DNA of 38,069 bases from Caballeronia sp. (GTDB taxonomy: Bacteria; Pseudomonadota; Gammaproteobacteria; Burkholderiales; Burkholderiaceae). The stretch lies in contig NZ_JAQGMM010000221.1 in assembly GCF_028292365.1 (NCBI RefSeq), forward strand, positions 1 through 38,069, given 5' to 3'. The position numbers and the translations under genes are program-made. The notes under the pieces were generated by a model, which was not told the origin of the DNA, ran no database searches, and was given only the letters and a program-made list of their open reading frames with translations. Shown here piece after piece: positions 15,865 to 24,815 of the stretch. Each line of letters begins with the position of its first letter. The first letter of the stretch is position 1.

Positions 15865-16758
15865 CTATTGAGGAACCTGCTCTCTCCACCGATAGTTCTG
15901 CTGCCAGCCAAGCAGCCTCTTCAGCTTCTCGTTGCTCAACAGGGTTTCGAATTCGCCAAGCTGCTTCTTGACGGGGACGTTGGGATAGAACTGCTTCAAC
16001 AGGTCTGCCGTCGGCTGGTCGGAAGATACATCGTCAGCGGCGACGTTCATGACTTCAAAGCCAAGCCCGTCCTTTTCGATGCCGAGCCGGCATGCTGTCG
16101 CCAGATCGCGTCCATCGATATAACTCCATGCAATCCGCTTTCGCAGTCCCGGGTCTTTGAACCACGTCGGGAATTTCTGATAGTCGATGGGATCAAGTAC
16201 GTTACCAATGCGGAAGCAATAAATATCTGCGCCTGTACGCGCGTGAAACGCCTTGGCGGTGACTTCGTTGATCACCTTCGACATGGCATAGCTGTCCATT
16301 GGATCGACCGGATATTGCTCGTCCAGCGGAAAGTATTCCGGGTCTCGGTGCCGGTGGGCAAACACAACACCATAGGTTGTCTCGCTCGAGGCAACGATGA
16401 CCTTCTTGATACCCAGCTTCGAAGCGGCGTCGAGCACGTTGTAGGTCGACATCACGTTGATGCGGAATACCTCGTTGTCGGTGGTAATGAGGATCCTGGG
16501 GATGGCCGCAAAATGAACGATCGCGTCAATGGGCTTGGGCTCGAGATCGTCGGCGAACTCTTTGAGCACGGTAGTCGATGCCAGCGCGTTGAAAACCTGT
16601 CCTGCGTCGGTAAGGTCGGTAATCAAGGTGCGTGCTATCGGCTTTGCCATGGGTACGCGGTCGAGATTCAACACTTCATAACCATGCGCGACGAGATCTT
16701 CGACTACCCATTTTCCAGCAAGCCCGCTGCCGCCGGTCACTATTACTCGCTTCGTCAT
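15865..16758 (-). CDS. NAD-dependent epimerase/dehydratase family protein
   Basis: A 297-residue extended SDR. The Rossmann motif TGGSGLAG is at residues 8-15, the active-site Ser region SSETTYG at 124-130, and the YAMSK pair at Y157/K161. The family includes sugar-nucleotide epimerases and uronate or sugar dehydrogenases. The ATG at 16758 has AGGAG about 9 bases upstream. It is divergent from a ribose-type ABC operon with a 208-bp shared intergenic region, which suggests that it processes the imported sugar or sugar acid; this is inference from position. A NAD-dependent uronate dehydrogenase role is one option but not demonstrated by any unique motif. Confidence 0.85.
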   Translation of the reverse strand: MTKRVIVTGGSGLAGKWVVEDLVAHGYEVLNLDRVPMAKPIARTLITDLTDAGQVFNALASTTVLKEFADDLEPKPIDAIVHFAAIPRILITTDNEVFRINVMSTYNVLDAASKLGIKKVIVASSETTYGVVFAHRHRDPEYFPLDEQYPVDPMDSYAMSKVINEVTAKAFHARTGADIYCFRIGNVLDPIDYQKFPTWFKDPGLRKRIAWSYIDGRDLATACRLGIEKDGLGFEVMNVAADDVSSDQPTADLLKQFYPNVPVKKQLGEFETLLSNEKLKRLLGWQQNYRWREQVPQ

Positions 16759-16966
16759 ACGTTGTACTCCTGGTCTGATTGTTGGGGCTCGACTTTAGAA
16801 CCTGATGTTACCTCCGGGTTGGCGCTGCTTCTGTGACGAACTTCATAGTCGTGCATCGGCACCCATCAGGGACAACCCCGACGCGTATGTATGACGCTCG
16901 TCACAGACACGACCGCGGACGCCGACCTACGATCTTCCTAACGAGAACTAAACCAGGGAGACATCG

Positions 16967-17968
16967 GTGGCCGCAATATCGTCCAAAGAGGATCCGCAGC
17001 CCGTCCAAGTGCGTCTTTCCGACACGCTGCGCGGCTGGCTCAAGATCCGCGAGCTGAATATTTTTTCGGTATTGCTGTTGGTCGGAATCCTGATCAGCAT
17101 TTTCTCTCCCTATTTCCTGACGACGAACAACCTGATGGGGGTGTTCCGGTCATTTTCGCTGATTGCCATCATGTCGATAGGCATGATGCTTGTCATCATC
17201 ACGGGCGGTATCGATCTGTCGGTGGGTTCCGTGATGGGCCTGTCATCGCTGGTGACGGCGCTTGCCTTTCAGCATGGGGCTGGCCCGGCCTCGGCGGTGT
17301 TGGCAGGGCTGGTCGTGGGACTCGCAGTCGGCTGTTTCAACGGCTTCCTGGTCACCTGGATTCAGCTGCCGCCCTTCATTGCTACGTTGGGAACGTTGAG
17401 CATTGGACGAGGTTTGATGTACATGATCACTAAAGGCGTTCCGGTCACACCTGATGTACCCGATAGCTTCACGTTCATCGGACAGGGGTATCTCGGGTTC
17501 GTGCCGTTCCCAGTGGTCATCATGATTTTTATGACGATATGTTTTTCCGTATTGATGCGTCAGACACGTTTTGGCCGGCATGTCTACGCAACCGGAGGCA
17601 ACGAGATGGCAGCACGCCTGAGTGGCGTGCGCACCTTCCGCGTCAAATTCATTGTCTATGCACTGTCGGGGCTCATTGCTTCTATCGCCGGCATTGTCAG
17701 TTTCTCGCGCTTTGTCTCGGCGGAGCCGGCATCAGGTTTCGGGGCTGAACTCGATGTTATCGCGGCAGCGGCTATTGGCGGCGCAAGTCTTTCCGGAGGA
17801 GCCGGCAGCGTAGAGGGCGCGATTATTGGCGCGGCGTTGGCGGGAATCATCGCTAACGGGGTCGTGCTGCTGAACATTGACACCTACGCACAGCAAGCCA
17901 TTACCGGTTGCGTCATTCTGATTGCGGTCAGTATCGACATTTGGCGTGTCCGCCGAAAGGGACGTTGA
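16967..17968 (+). CDS. Ribose-type (CUT2) sugar ABC transporter permease
   Basis: A 333-residue inner-membrane protein with about 8-10 hydrophobic segments, of the RbsC/BPD_transp_2 family. Family signatures include GGIDLSVGSVMGLSSLV (about 84-100) and GGASLSGGAGSVEGAIIGA (about 265-283), which lies in the region contacting the ATPase. It starts with GTG at 16967, preceded by CAGGGAG at good spacing. It is the first gene of a rightward operon permease, binding protein, ATPase, racemase-like. The order, with the permease first, differs from the common ATPase-permease-binding protein arrangement. It forms a channel dimer for uptake of a sugar or sugar-like solute; the substrate is set by the binding protein. 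Confidence 0.92.
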   Translation: MAAISSKEDPQPVQVRLSDTLRGWLKIRELNIFSVLLLVGILISIFSPYFLTTNNLMGVFRSFSLIAIMSIGMMLVIITGGIDLSVGSVMGLSSLVTALAFQHGAGPASAVLAGLVVGLAVGCFNGFLVTWIQLPPFIATLGTLSIGRGLMYMITKGVPVTPDVPDSFTFIGQGYLGFVPFPVVIMIFMTICFSVLMRQTRFGRHVYATGGNEMAARLSGVRTFRVKFIVYALSGLIASIAGIVSFSRFVSAEPASGFGAELDVIAAAAIGGASLSGGAGSVEGAIIGAALAGIIANGVVLLNIDTYAQQAITGCVILIAVSIDIWRVRRKGR

Positions 17969-18022
17969 GACTCGCATCATCCTTATCTTGTAACACCACT
18001 AAAACAAAACCGGAGACAAAAA

Positions 18023-18967
18023 ATGGATATGAAATTTCGCGCCGCAGTGAGCATCGGCCTGGCCACTACGGCCCTATGTCTGTGTGCGTCGACACAGGCC
18101 AAGGACGCAAAGGATATTTCTGTCGCCGTCATTCCGAAGGTGGCTGTGCCGTTCTTCGACGACTGCAATAAGGGCGCCCAGCAGTCGGCCGACAAGACGG
18201 GTGTCAAGTATCAATGGGTGGTGCCGCAAAACACGCAGGGTTCGACACAGGTAAAGATCATTGAAGACCTGATATCGAAGCACGTGGACGGCATTGCCAT
18301 CTCCGTCAACGAGCCGAAGTCAGTTGAGAGCGTGATGAAGCGCGCGGAACAGAGCGGCATAAAGGTGCTGACGTTCGACTCGGACTCGCCCAAGAGCGGC
18401 CGGTCGATGTACATCGGTACCAACAACGAGTCGGCCGGAGCGACCATGGCCGAGACGATGGGCAAGGCACTTGGCGGATCCGGTGAAGTCGCGATAGTGA
18501 CCGGGCAACTCGGTGCGGTCAATCTCAATGAACGCATCGCCGGGATAAAGAAGGGGCTGGCGAAATATCCGGGTATCAAGATTGTGGAAACACAGGGCAC
18601 GGACGATGACCTCGCCAGAGGCGTTTCGGTAGTGGAGACAACCCTGCGGGCCCATCCGCAACTGAAGGGCATTTTCGGGGTGAGTCAGGTTGGTGGACCG
18701 GCCGTGTCAAAGGTGCTCAACACGAAGGAGTTCGGCGCTATGAAAGGCAAACTCGAGGTGCTCGCGTTTGACGATCTTCCCGATACGCTAAAGGCGCTTA
18801 AGGATGGCTCGATTCAAGCGATCATGGTCCAGCGCCCGGTCACGATGGGTTCGCTTGCGGTGACAAATTTGGTGGCGCAAATCCAGGGTACGGGAGAGCC
18901 GCCTAAAGACATCGATACGGGTGTGACGGTCGTGACTAAAGATAATCTCGGAAGCTACACCAAGTAA
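18023..18967 (+). CDS. Periplasmic sugar-binding protein (RbsB-like)
   Basis: A 314-residue substrate-binding protein of the Peripla_BP_4 (ribose-binding-like) family. Residues 1 to about 26 form a signal peptide (basic start, hydrophobic core LATTALCLCAS, cleavage near TQAKD). The mature part shows the type I fold: AVIPKVAVPFFDDCNKGAQQ at the first ligand edge, then KVLTFDSDSP and YIGTNNES, and FDDLPDTL near the hinge. CGGAGA precedes ATG 18023; a second ATG two codons on is possible. It lies 54 bp after the permease and 24 bp before the ATPase. It captures the solute in the periplasm and delivers it to the permease. Its ligand is unknown. Confidence 0.92.
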   Translation: MDMKFRAAVSIGLATTALCLCASTQAKDAKDISVAVIPKVAVPFFDDCNKGAQQSADKTGVKYQWVVPQNTQGSTQVKIIEDLISKHVDGIAISVNEPKSVESVMKRAEQSGIKVLTFDSDSPKSGRSMYIGTNNESAGATMAETMGKALGGSGEVAIVTGQLGAVNLNERIAGIKKGLAKYPGIKIVETQGTDDDLARGVSVVETTLRAHPQLKGIFGVSQVGGPAVSKVLNTKEFGAMKGKLEVLAFDDLPDTLKALKDGSIQAIMVQRPVTMGSLAVTNLVAQIQGTGEPPKDIDTGVTVVTKDNLGSYTK

Positions 18968-18991
18968 GCCCGGCGGGAGCCAAGGAGAGCC

Positions 18992-20500
18992 ATGACAGTG
19001 CCATTCCTGGAGATGAGGAACATTTCTAAAACGTTCCCTGGCGTCAAGGCGCTCGATGGCGTCAATCTTCAGATCCGGCAAGGGGAGGTGTTAGCGCTTG
19101 CCGGGGAGAATGGGGCCGGCAAGAGCACGCTAATGAAGATATTGACAGGTGTCTATAGCCCGGACCCGGGTGGCGCCATCCTCATTGAGGGCAGGGAAAT
19201 CGCGATGCACGATGGTAACCATGCGCGCGCGCTGGGAATTGGCATTATTTATCAGGAGTTGTCGGTCGTCGGCAATCTTAGCGTTGCGGAAAATTTGTTC
19301 CTTGCCAGAGAGCCACGCAATCGCCTTGGTTTGCTCGATCGGGCACGTATGAGCCGCGAGGCTACACAGATGCTTGAAACGATCGAACTTGATCTCGACC
19401 CATCCGCGCGTGTGAGCGAGTTGAGCATTGGACAGCAGCAGATGATCGAGATCGCCAAGGCGCTCGCGCATCAGTCAAAGGTCATCATCATGGACGAGCC
19501 GACTGCTTCGCTCAGCCATCATGAAACGCGCACGCTGCTGCGATTGATCAAGCGCTTGCGCGAGCGCAACATCGCGGTGGTCTACATTTCGCACAGGCTG
19601 GAGGAGATTTTCGAGCTTGCCGACCAGGTGACCGTGCTTCGCGATGGTCGTACCGTCGATACCTCGCCGATTGCAGACGTCACCCGTGATTCGCTGGTTC
19701 GCATGATGGTCGATCGTGAGTTAAGCGACCTATACCCGGGGTCCGCCGTGTCGCACGCAAGCAAGGAGCCCATATTGGAAGTTCGCAACTTGTCGTTGCG
19801 TGCGGTGAAGGGCGCCCAAGCGAGGATACGGGACGTCAACTTCACGTTGCATCGCGGTGAAATCCTGGGCGTTGCGGGACTGGTCGGTTCAGGGCGAACG
19901 GAGATCATGGAGATGATTTTCGGCATGCGCCCCTGCACGGGAAGTATCGCCATCGACGGCAAGCCAGTGACTATCCGAAGTCCGCACGATGCGATTGAGC
20001 AGGGCATCGGGTTCGTGACTGAAGACCGCAAGGCGCAGGGGCTGGTGCTAGGAATGAGCGTGCGGGAAAACTTCAGCCTGACTCACTTGAAGCGCTATTC
20101 GCCCTTTCAGTTCCTGCAGCGCGCTAAAGAAGAGAATAGCTGCAAACAATTCGTGCGCAGTCTCGGCATCAAGACGCCTGACACGGAACAGAAGGTCATC
20201 AATCTTAGCGGGGGTAATCAGCAGAAGATCGTGATCGCCAAATGGGTCGCGCGAAATCCCAAGATCCTGATTGTTGATGAACCAACACGCGGCATTGATA
20301 TTGGCGCCAAGGCAGAGGTGCATGCACTGCTGGCGCGGCTAGCTTCGCAAGGTATCGGGATCATTGTCATCTCGTCGGATTTGCTCGAGGTGCTCGCGGT
20401 CAGCGACAGGATACTGATTGTTCGTGAAGGACAGTTGAATGGCGAGATGACGCGCGAGCAAGCGACCCAGGAGCGCGTAATGGCCGCAGCGACCGCTTGA
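18992..20500 (+). CDS. Ribose-type sugar ABC transporter ATP-binding protein
   Basis: A 502-residue protein of two fused nucleotide-binding domains, as in RbsA/MglA. First domain: Walker A GENGAGKST (38-46), signature LSIGQQQMIEIAKAL, Walker B VIIMDEPTASL. Second domain: a degenerate Walker A GLVGSGRTE, signature LSGGNQQKIVIAKWV, Walker B ILIVDEPTRGIDIG. The degenerate second Walker A is normal for this subfamily. The start at 18992 follows AAGGAGAG. It powers the permease encoded at 16967. The racemase-like gene begins 39 bp after its stop. Confidence 0.93.
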   Translation: MTVPFLEMRNISKTFPGVKALDGVNLQIRQGEVLALAGENGAGKSTLMKILTGVYSPDPGGAILIEGREIAMHDGNHARALGIGIIYQELSVVGNLSVAENLFLAREPRNRLGLLDRARMSREATQMLETIELDLDPSARVSELSIGQQQMIEIAKALAHQSKVIIMDEPTASLSHHETRTLLRLIKRLRERNIAVVYISHRLEEIFELADQVTVLRDGRTVDTSPIADVTRDSLVRMMVDRELSDLYPGSAVSHASKEPILEVRNLSLRAVKGAQARIRDVNFTLHRGEILGVAGLVGSGRTEIMEMIFGMRPCTGSIAIDGKPVTIRSPHDAIEQGIGFVTEDRKAQGLVLGMSVRENFSLTHLKRYSPFQFLQRAKEENSCKQFVRSLGIKTPDTEQKVINLSGGNQQKIVIAKWVARNPKILIVDEPTRGIDIGAKAEVHALLARLASQGIGIIVISSDLLEVLAVSDRILIVREGQLNGEMTREQATQERVMAAATA

Positions 20501-20539
20501 TTTTTTGATCGTTTGATTTTACACATTGAATGGAAACCC

Positions 20540-21196
20540 ATGACAACGATAGCTGTGATTCATACCGGACCCGTGACGGTTCTGCCGATCAAGGAACAAC
20601 TTAGCGAGTTGATCGCGCACGCGCGCGTCGTCAATATCATGGATGACAGCTTGCTGAACGATGTCCGTGCGGCGGGGCATCTGACACCGGAAGTCGCCAG
20701 TCGCATTTATAGCTACATGTTAAATGCGCAGGCGATGGGCGCGGACATTATCCTCAATGCGTGCTCTTCTGTTGGCGAGGCGACGGACTCGTTAAAGGAA
20801 TTTATCCGCACGCCGATCGTAAAGATCGACGAATCCATGGCGGAAGAGGCCAGCGCGATCGGTTCGCGAATTGGCGTGGTCGCAACCGTATCCACCACGC
20901 TGGACCCGACCGTGCGGCTGATCCGGCGCAAGGCCGGTGAACTCGGCCGCACGGTTGAGGTGACCGAGCGGATCGCGGAGGGAGCGTTCGAGGCGCTGCT
21001 TCGCGGCGACGGTGTGCTGCACGATGAAATTCTGAAGCAGACAATCGTCGCGCTCGCCGATCAAGTCGACGTAGTCGTGCTCGCACAAGTGTCGATGGCG
21101 CGTCTCGTCCCCACGCTTGGCAAGCTGCGTGTCCCGGTGCTGTCCAGCCCGCGCAGTGGCGTCGAGGCGGTTAAACGCGCGCTAGCGGCGCTTTGA
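20540..21196 (+). CDS. Asp/Glu/hydantoin racemase-superfamily protein lacking the second Cys
   Basis: A 218-residue protein of the Asp/Glu racemase superfamily. The first half has the catalytic cysteine loop ILNACSSVGE (C75); the matching loop in the second half reads VVVLAQVSMARL, with Val184 where two-base racemases carry the second Cys. In this superfamily, single-Cys members include arylmalonate decarboxylase, which has a different chemistry, so calling this a racemase would be unsafe. ATG 20540 was chosen over an upstream start because the extra residues look non-coding. It is the last gene of the sugar ABC operon, 39 bp after the ATPase, and its 3' end overlaps the convergent Crp/Fnr gene by 26 bp. 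Confidence 0.8.
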   Translation: MTTIAVIHTGPVTVLPIKEQLSELIAHARVVNIMDDSLLNDVRAAGHLTPEVASRIYSYMLNAQAMGADIILNACSSVGEATDSLKEFIRTPIVKIDESMAEEASAIGSRIGVVATVSTTLDPTVRLIRRKAGELGRTVEVTERIAEGAFEALLRGDGVLHDEILKQTIVALADQVDVVVLAQVSMARLVPTLGKLRVPVLSSPRSGVEAVKRALAAL

Positions 21197-21950
21197 CGGA
21201 CTGAACGTTCAGGGGGGGCGCAGTGAACGATGTCGGCAACATGATCTGTTTCGGTGGCAGCTTGTTGCGCAGGAATTTCGCAACGAAAAGGGGCGTCAGC
21301 ACAATCTTGCGTTCGTGCATGGCTGTCAGCCCTTCAGCCTTCAGGTCGTTGAAGTGCCGGTTAACGGATTCGCGCGATGTACCAATGAATTCGGCGAGCT
21401 TGTCTTGAGGGATAGGCAAATCGATAAGGACTGCATCTGCCCGACTCAGGCAGTCGAATTCGACTCCTATCTGACCGGCGAACATCACGAGGATGTTGGT
21501 CAGGCGTTTGCGCACGTCGTGCAGCGACAGATTTTCGATTAGCTGTTGAGCTTCCTGCCATCGGAGGTAGTGGCTTTTCAAGACGAACTCGTTGATTACG
21601 TCGTAGCGGGCGAGCAGTTGTTTGAAATCGGCCTTGCGAATGTAGCAAATCATGCTGGGAGCGAGCGTCTGCGCATGATGCGAATAATTGGCTTCATTCA
21701 GTACATCGCCGTCGCCGAACAACATCCCGGCCTTGATAAACGACAGCGTGATCTCTTGCCCGTCTTCGGTCAGCCTGAAGAGCCGAACGCTGCCGCTTTT
21801 GAGCAAATAGACATGATTGCTCAGGTCTTCGGGTTTGTAGATTGTTGTATTTTTTCGAACCGTCCGGTGATCGCTGAATGCTGGCATCACTTCATCGAGA
21901 CAGTGACGCTCGATTAGCGAGAGAAGCTCGCTTTTTCCGACAAACCACAT
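21171..21950 (-). CDS. Crp/Fnr-family transcriptional regulator
   Basis: A 259-residue regulator. An N-terminal cyclic-nucleotide-binding-like domain (about 10-125; IYKPEDLSNHVYLLKSGSVRLFRL, then GMLFGDGDVLNE) is joined by a helix to a C-terminal winged helix-turn-helix (about 170-220; PQDKLAEFIGTSRESVNRHFNDL). No N-terminal cysteine cluster is present, so it is not an iron-sulfur Fnr; the nucleotide pocket looks incomplete, so the effector is uncertain. ATG 21950 has AAGGAG 7 bases upstream; the frame extends upstream but without a good site. It lies 149 bp downstream of the tartrate/malate dehydrogenase on the same strand, and its 3' end overlaps the racemase-like gene. Confidence 0.88.
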   Translation of the reverse strand: MWFVGKSELLSLIERHCLDEVMPAFSDHRTVRKNTTIYKPEDLSNHVYLLKSGSVRLFRLTEDGQEITLSFIKAGMLFGDGDVLNEANYSHHAQTLAPSMICYIRKADFKQLLARYDVINEFVLKSHYLRWQEAQQLIENLSLHDVRKRLTNILVMFAGQIGVEFDCLSRADAVLIDLPIPQDKLAEFIGTSRESVNRHFNDLKAEGLTAMHERKIVLTPLFVAKFLRNKLPPKQIMLPTSFTAPPLNVQSVKAPLARV

Positions 21951-22099
21951 TGGAAGTCTCCTTGAACTTTGGCTCGTGAACCGAGAAGGGTTGAGAGCCG
22001 GTTGTGTGCAGGCGTTCGCCATGATTTGTTGTATCCGTGAAGTCGGCACATCGCTGACAGAAATTGCGTACAACGGGCGAACATTCTGACGACCCGGGT

Positions 22100-23194
22100 T
22101 CAGGCAACCTGCGGCGCTTGTGCTGAATATGCTGCAAGAAATGCACAGACCGCATCGGTGACTTGCCGGGTCGTCGCTGTGCCGCCAAGGTCACCGGTAT
22201 GCGTTGCGGGATTTGCCGTCACGTGCTCGATGGCCGCCATCACTGCGCGCGCAGCGTCCATTTCGCCAAGATGCTCGAGCATCATGACGACTGACCAGAA
22301 CGTACCGATAGGATTCGCGAGTCCCATGCCCATGATGTCGAACGCTGAACCATGGATTGGTTCGAACATGGACGGATAGCGGCGCTCAGGATCGAGATTG
22401 GCAGTCGGCGCGATACCGAGACTTCCAGCCAGCGCAGCAGCCAGGTCGCTCAGGATATCGGCATGCAGGTTGGTCGCGACAATCGTGTCGAGCGTTGCAG
22501 GGCGGTTCACCATGCGCGCGGTGGCGGCATCAACGAGTTCCTTGTCCCATGTGACATCCGGAAACTCCTTCGAAATTTCCAGGGCGATTTCGTCCCACAT
22601 CACCATCGCGTGACGCTGCGCATTGCTCTTGGTGATGACCGTCAGCCGCTTGCGTGGCCGCGACGCTGCCAGGCGAAAGGCGAAGCGCAGGATTCGTTCA
22701 ACGCCTGCTCGCGTCATGATCGAAACGTCGGTCGCGACTTCGATCGGATGGCCTTGATGCGCCCGGCCGCCTACACCCGAATATTCGCCCTCTGAATTTT
22801 CCCTGACGATTACCCAGTCAAGGTCAGCCGGACCACAGCGTTTAAGCGGCCCATCGATGCCCGGCAGGATCCTCGTGGGGCGCACATTGGCGTACTGGTC
22901 GAAGCCCTGACAGATCTTGAGGCGGAGTCCCCAAAGCGTGATGTGATCGGGGATCGCCGGATCGCCTGCTGAGCCGAACAGAATCGCGTCCTTGTACCGA
23001 ATCGCATCAAGGCCGTCAGCGGGCATCATCACTCCATGCTCACGGTAGTAATCACCACCCCAGACGAAGTTTTCGAACTCGAACGTAAAACGACCGGTTT
23101 GCGCGGCCAGCGCTTCCAGCACTTCCTGTCCTGCGGGCACAACTTCTTTGCCGATGCCGTCTCCGGGGATGGTCGCGATCCGATAACTCTTCAT
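22100..23194 (-). CDS. Tartrate/D-malate dehydrogenase (isopropylmalate dehydrogenase family)
   Basis: A 364-residue beta-hydroxyacid oxidative decarboxylase of the TtuC/DmlA group, close in length to E. coli DmlA (361). Seen: the N-terminal IPGDGIGKEVVPAG, substrate arginine segment FDQYANVRPTR, VRENSEGEYSGVGGR, the catalytic Lys in ITKSNA, metal-site Asp in NLHADILSDLAA, and the NAD-binding EPIHGSAFDI. The enzyme oxidises tartrate or D-malate with NAD and a divalent metal, giving oxaloglycolate or pyruvate plus CO2. The divergent DmlR-type LysR at 23305 matches the dmlA/dmlR arrangement of E. coli. Which acid is preferred cannot be told from sequence. Confidence 0.9.
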   Translation of the reverse strand: MKSYRIATIPGDGIGKEVVPAGQEVLEALAAQTGRFTFEFENFVWGGDYYREHGVMMPADGLDAIRYKDAILFGSAGDPAIPDHITLWGLRLKICQGFDQYANVRPTRILPGIDGPLKRCGPADLDWVIVRENSEGEYSGVGGRAHQGHPIEVATDVSIMTRAGVERILRFAFRLAASRPRKRLTVITKSNAQRHAMVMWDEIALEISKEFPDVTWDKELVDAATARMVNRPATLDTIVATNLHADILSDLAAALAGSLGIAPTANLDPERRYPSMFEPIHGSAFDIMGMGLANPIGTFWSVVMMLEHLGEMDAARAVMAAIEHVTANPATHTGDLGGTATTRQVTDAVCAFLAAYSAQAPQVA

Positions 23195-23261
23195 CTCTGG
23201 TCTCTGAAATTTGAAAACATCAGGGAATGCTAAAGCGCAAATGCCCCCCGAAACGCTGCTA

Positions 23262-23282
23262 AAGTTAAACTGTCTTTAACTT
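23262..23282. promoter_or_regulatory. Probable LysR operator in the dehydrogenase-LysR gap
   Basis: AAGTTAAA (23262-23269), a 5-nt spacer CTGTC and TTTAACTT (23275-23282) form a perfect 8-bp inverted repeat, with a further AAGTTAA half-copy at 23285-23291. It sits between the divergent tartrate/malate dehydrogenase and the LysR gene, immediately before the latter's start region, where autoregulatory LysR sites usually lie. Confidence 0.55.
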
Positions 23283-23304
23283 GAAGTTAATAATGGTGCT
23301 GCCA

Positions 23305-24219
23305 ATGACCTCTCCAATACAGGCAGAAGACCTGAGTTTTTTCTCTATCCTGGCGGGCTGTGGCAGTCTGACAGCCGCTGCGCGCGAGTTGGGATTGAGC
23401 ACGGCGGCGGTCAGCAAGCACCTCTCTCAAATGGAAGCGCGCACAGGCGTCGCGCTGGTGAGCCGGACGACCCGCCGGATGAGCCTCACGCCCGAGGGCG
23501 AACTTTACTCGGCCCGTGCGCGGAGAATCCTGACTGAAATGGATGAGCTCGCGCAGCTTCTTGGCGGGGCGGCGGCTGCGCCGAGCGGGCTGTTGCGCGT
23601 TAACGCCACGCTGGGTTTCGGACGCAGTCACATTGCCCCCGCCATCTCGCGATTTGTGCGGCTGTATCCTGAGATCGACGTGCAGTTGCAGCTATCGGTC
23701 GATCCTCCTCCCCTTAGCGAAAATGCCTTCGATGTATGCGTGCGTTTCGGTGAGGCGCCGGACTCGCGCGTCATTGCCCGGCTGGTAGCGCCGAACCGGC
23801 GCCTGCTCTGTGCCGCACCGGCTTACTTCGTTGATCATCCGCTTCCCCGGCATCCTCGGGATCTCGTGCAGCACAATTGCATCGGCATCCGTCAGGGCGA
23901 CGATGGCTACGGCATCTGGCGGCTGACAACAGGGCGGGGCGCGGCGGAGAAAGCCGAGGTTATACGGGTCCGAGGCAACCTCACGACGAACGATGGCGAG
24001 ATCGCGGTCAAATGGGCGCTCGATGGTCACGGCATTCTGATGCGTGCAGAGTGGGACATCGCTGAATATTTGCGCGACGGCCGATTGATACACGTATTAC
24101 CGGCCTACCGGACGCCGGATGCTGATATTTATGCGGTCGTCCCGCAACATCTACAAACGACCTCGCGCGTCAAGTCGTTCGTCGATTTCCTCATACTCGC
24201 TTTGCAAACCAAAGCTTGA
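23305..24219 (+). CDS. LysR-family transcriptional regulator (DmlR-like)
   Basis: A 304-residue LTTR. The DNA-binding domain covers about 8-66 (LTAAARELGLSTAAVSKHLSQM with the wing RRMSLTPEGE), and the effector domain about 90-295 (GLLRVNATLGFGRSHIAPAI, LVAPNRRLLCAAP). Starts at ATG 23293 or TTG 23281 are in frame, but the latter falls inside the inverted repeat; 23305 gives the usual N-terminal length. It is divergent from the tartrate/D-malate dehydrogenase and is most simply its activator, as DmlR is for dmlA. It resembles the LysR at 5816 along its length, so the two are subfamily paralogues. Confidence 0.88.
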   Translation: MTSPIQAEDLSFFSILAGCGSLTAAARELGLSTAAVSKHLSQMEARTGVALVSRTTRRMSLTPEGELYSARARRILTEMDELAQLLGGAAAAPSGLLRVNATLGFGRSHIAPAISRFVRLYPEIDVQLQLSVDPPPLSENAFDVCVRFGEAPDSRVIARLVAPNRRLLCAAPAYFVDHPLPRHPRDLVQHNCIGIRQGDDGYGIWRLTTGRGAAEKAEVIRVRGNLTTNDGEIAVKWALDGHGILMRAEWDIAEYLRDGRLIHVLPAYRTPDADIYAVVPQHLQTTSRVKSFVDFLILALQTKA

Positions 24220-24269
24220 GCGGCGCCCCAAGTTCGATCAAATTTTATTCTCGCGTCGCACTGACAAAA

Positions 24270-24815
24270 ATGAATAAACACATTGCCTTCTTTCGTAACT
24301 TGAATCTCGGACGACCGAATTGCCCGACCAAGGTTCAGTTCGAAGAAGCGTTTCTTGCCGCAGGCGCAGTGTCAGCGTCATCGTTCCTGACCAATGGGAC
24401 GATGGTTTTCACAACAGGCTCTGGCAGACAAGCGCAAAAAGTGTTCAATGGTGCTTGCGAGATTCTTCACAGAACGTGTGGGCTCAAAGAACCGGGCTTC
24501 ATTCGCACCATGGATTACCTGACTCAGCTCATGGCTCTCGACCCCTTCGTGGAGATCGAGTCCAATAGTGTCCACGCGTGCTGTGCGTCCTTCCTTCATG
24601 CAACAGATGGCTTGTCCGTTGCACAGCTCCCCCTGGAGTCCAAACGCAGCGACGTAAAGGTGCTGCAATTGACTGATTCCGAGGCATTTAGCGTCAGTAT
24701 CAAAGTCGGAAATACACCAGGAAGTCCGAACGCATTTCTCGAAAAGCGCCTGGGCGTTCCTGTCACGACACGCAGTTGGAAGACCATCGTTCGCCTGGTA
24801 CAAAAGCATGCCTGA
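24270..24815 (+). CDS. DUF1697-family protein
   Basis: A 181-residue protein recognised as DUF1697 by the opening HIAFFRNLNLGRPNCPTKVQFEEAFLAAG, which matches the family's usual start (I/V-A-F-L-R-N-L in place of RGINVGG) and is followed by the typical SFLTNGTMVF segment. The function of the family is unknown. ATG 24270 was preferred to an upstream TTG at the LysR stop because homology begins there; no strong ribosome site is visible. Base composition looks less GC-rich than that of its neighbours, a mild hint of separate origin. It is not obviously linked to the LysR gene 50 bp upstream. Confidence 0.7.
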   Translation: MNKHIAFFRNLNLGRPNCPTKVQFEEAFLAAGAVSASSFLTNGTMVFTTGSGRQAQKVFNGACEILHRTCGLKEPGFIRTMDYLTQLMALDPFVEIESNSVHACCASFLHATDGLSVAQLPLESKRSDVKVLQLTDSEAFSVSIKVGNTPGSPNAFLEKRLGVPVTTRSWKTIVRLVQKHA

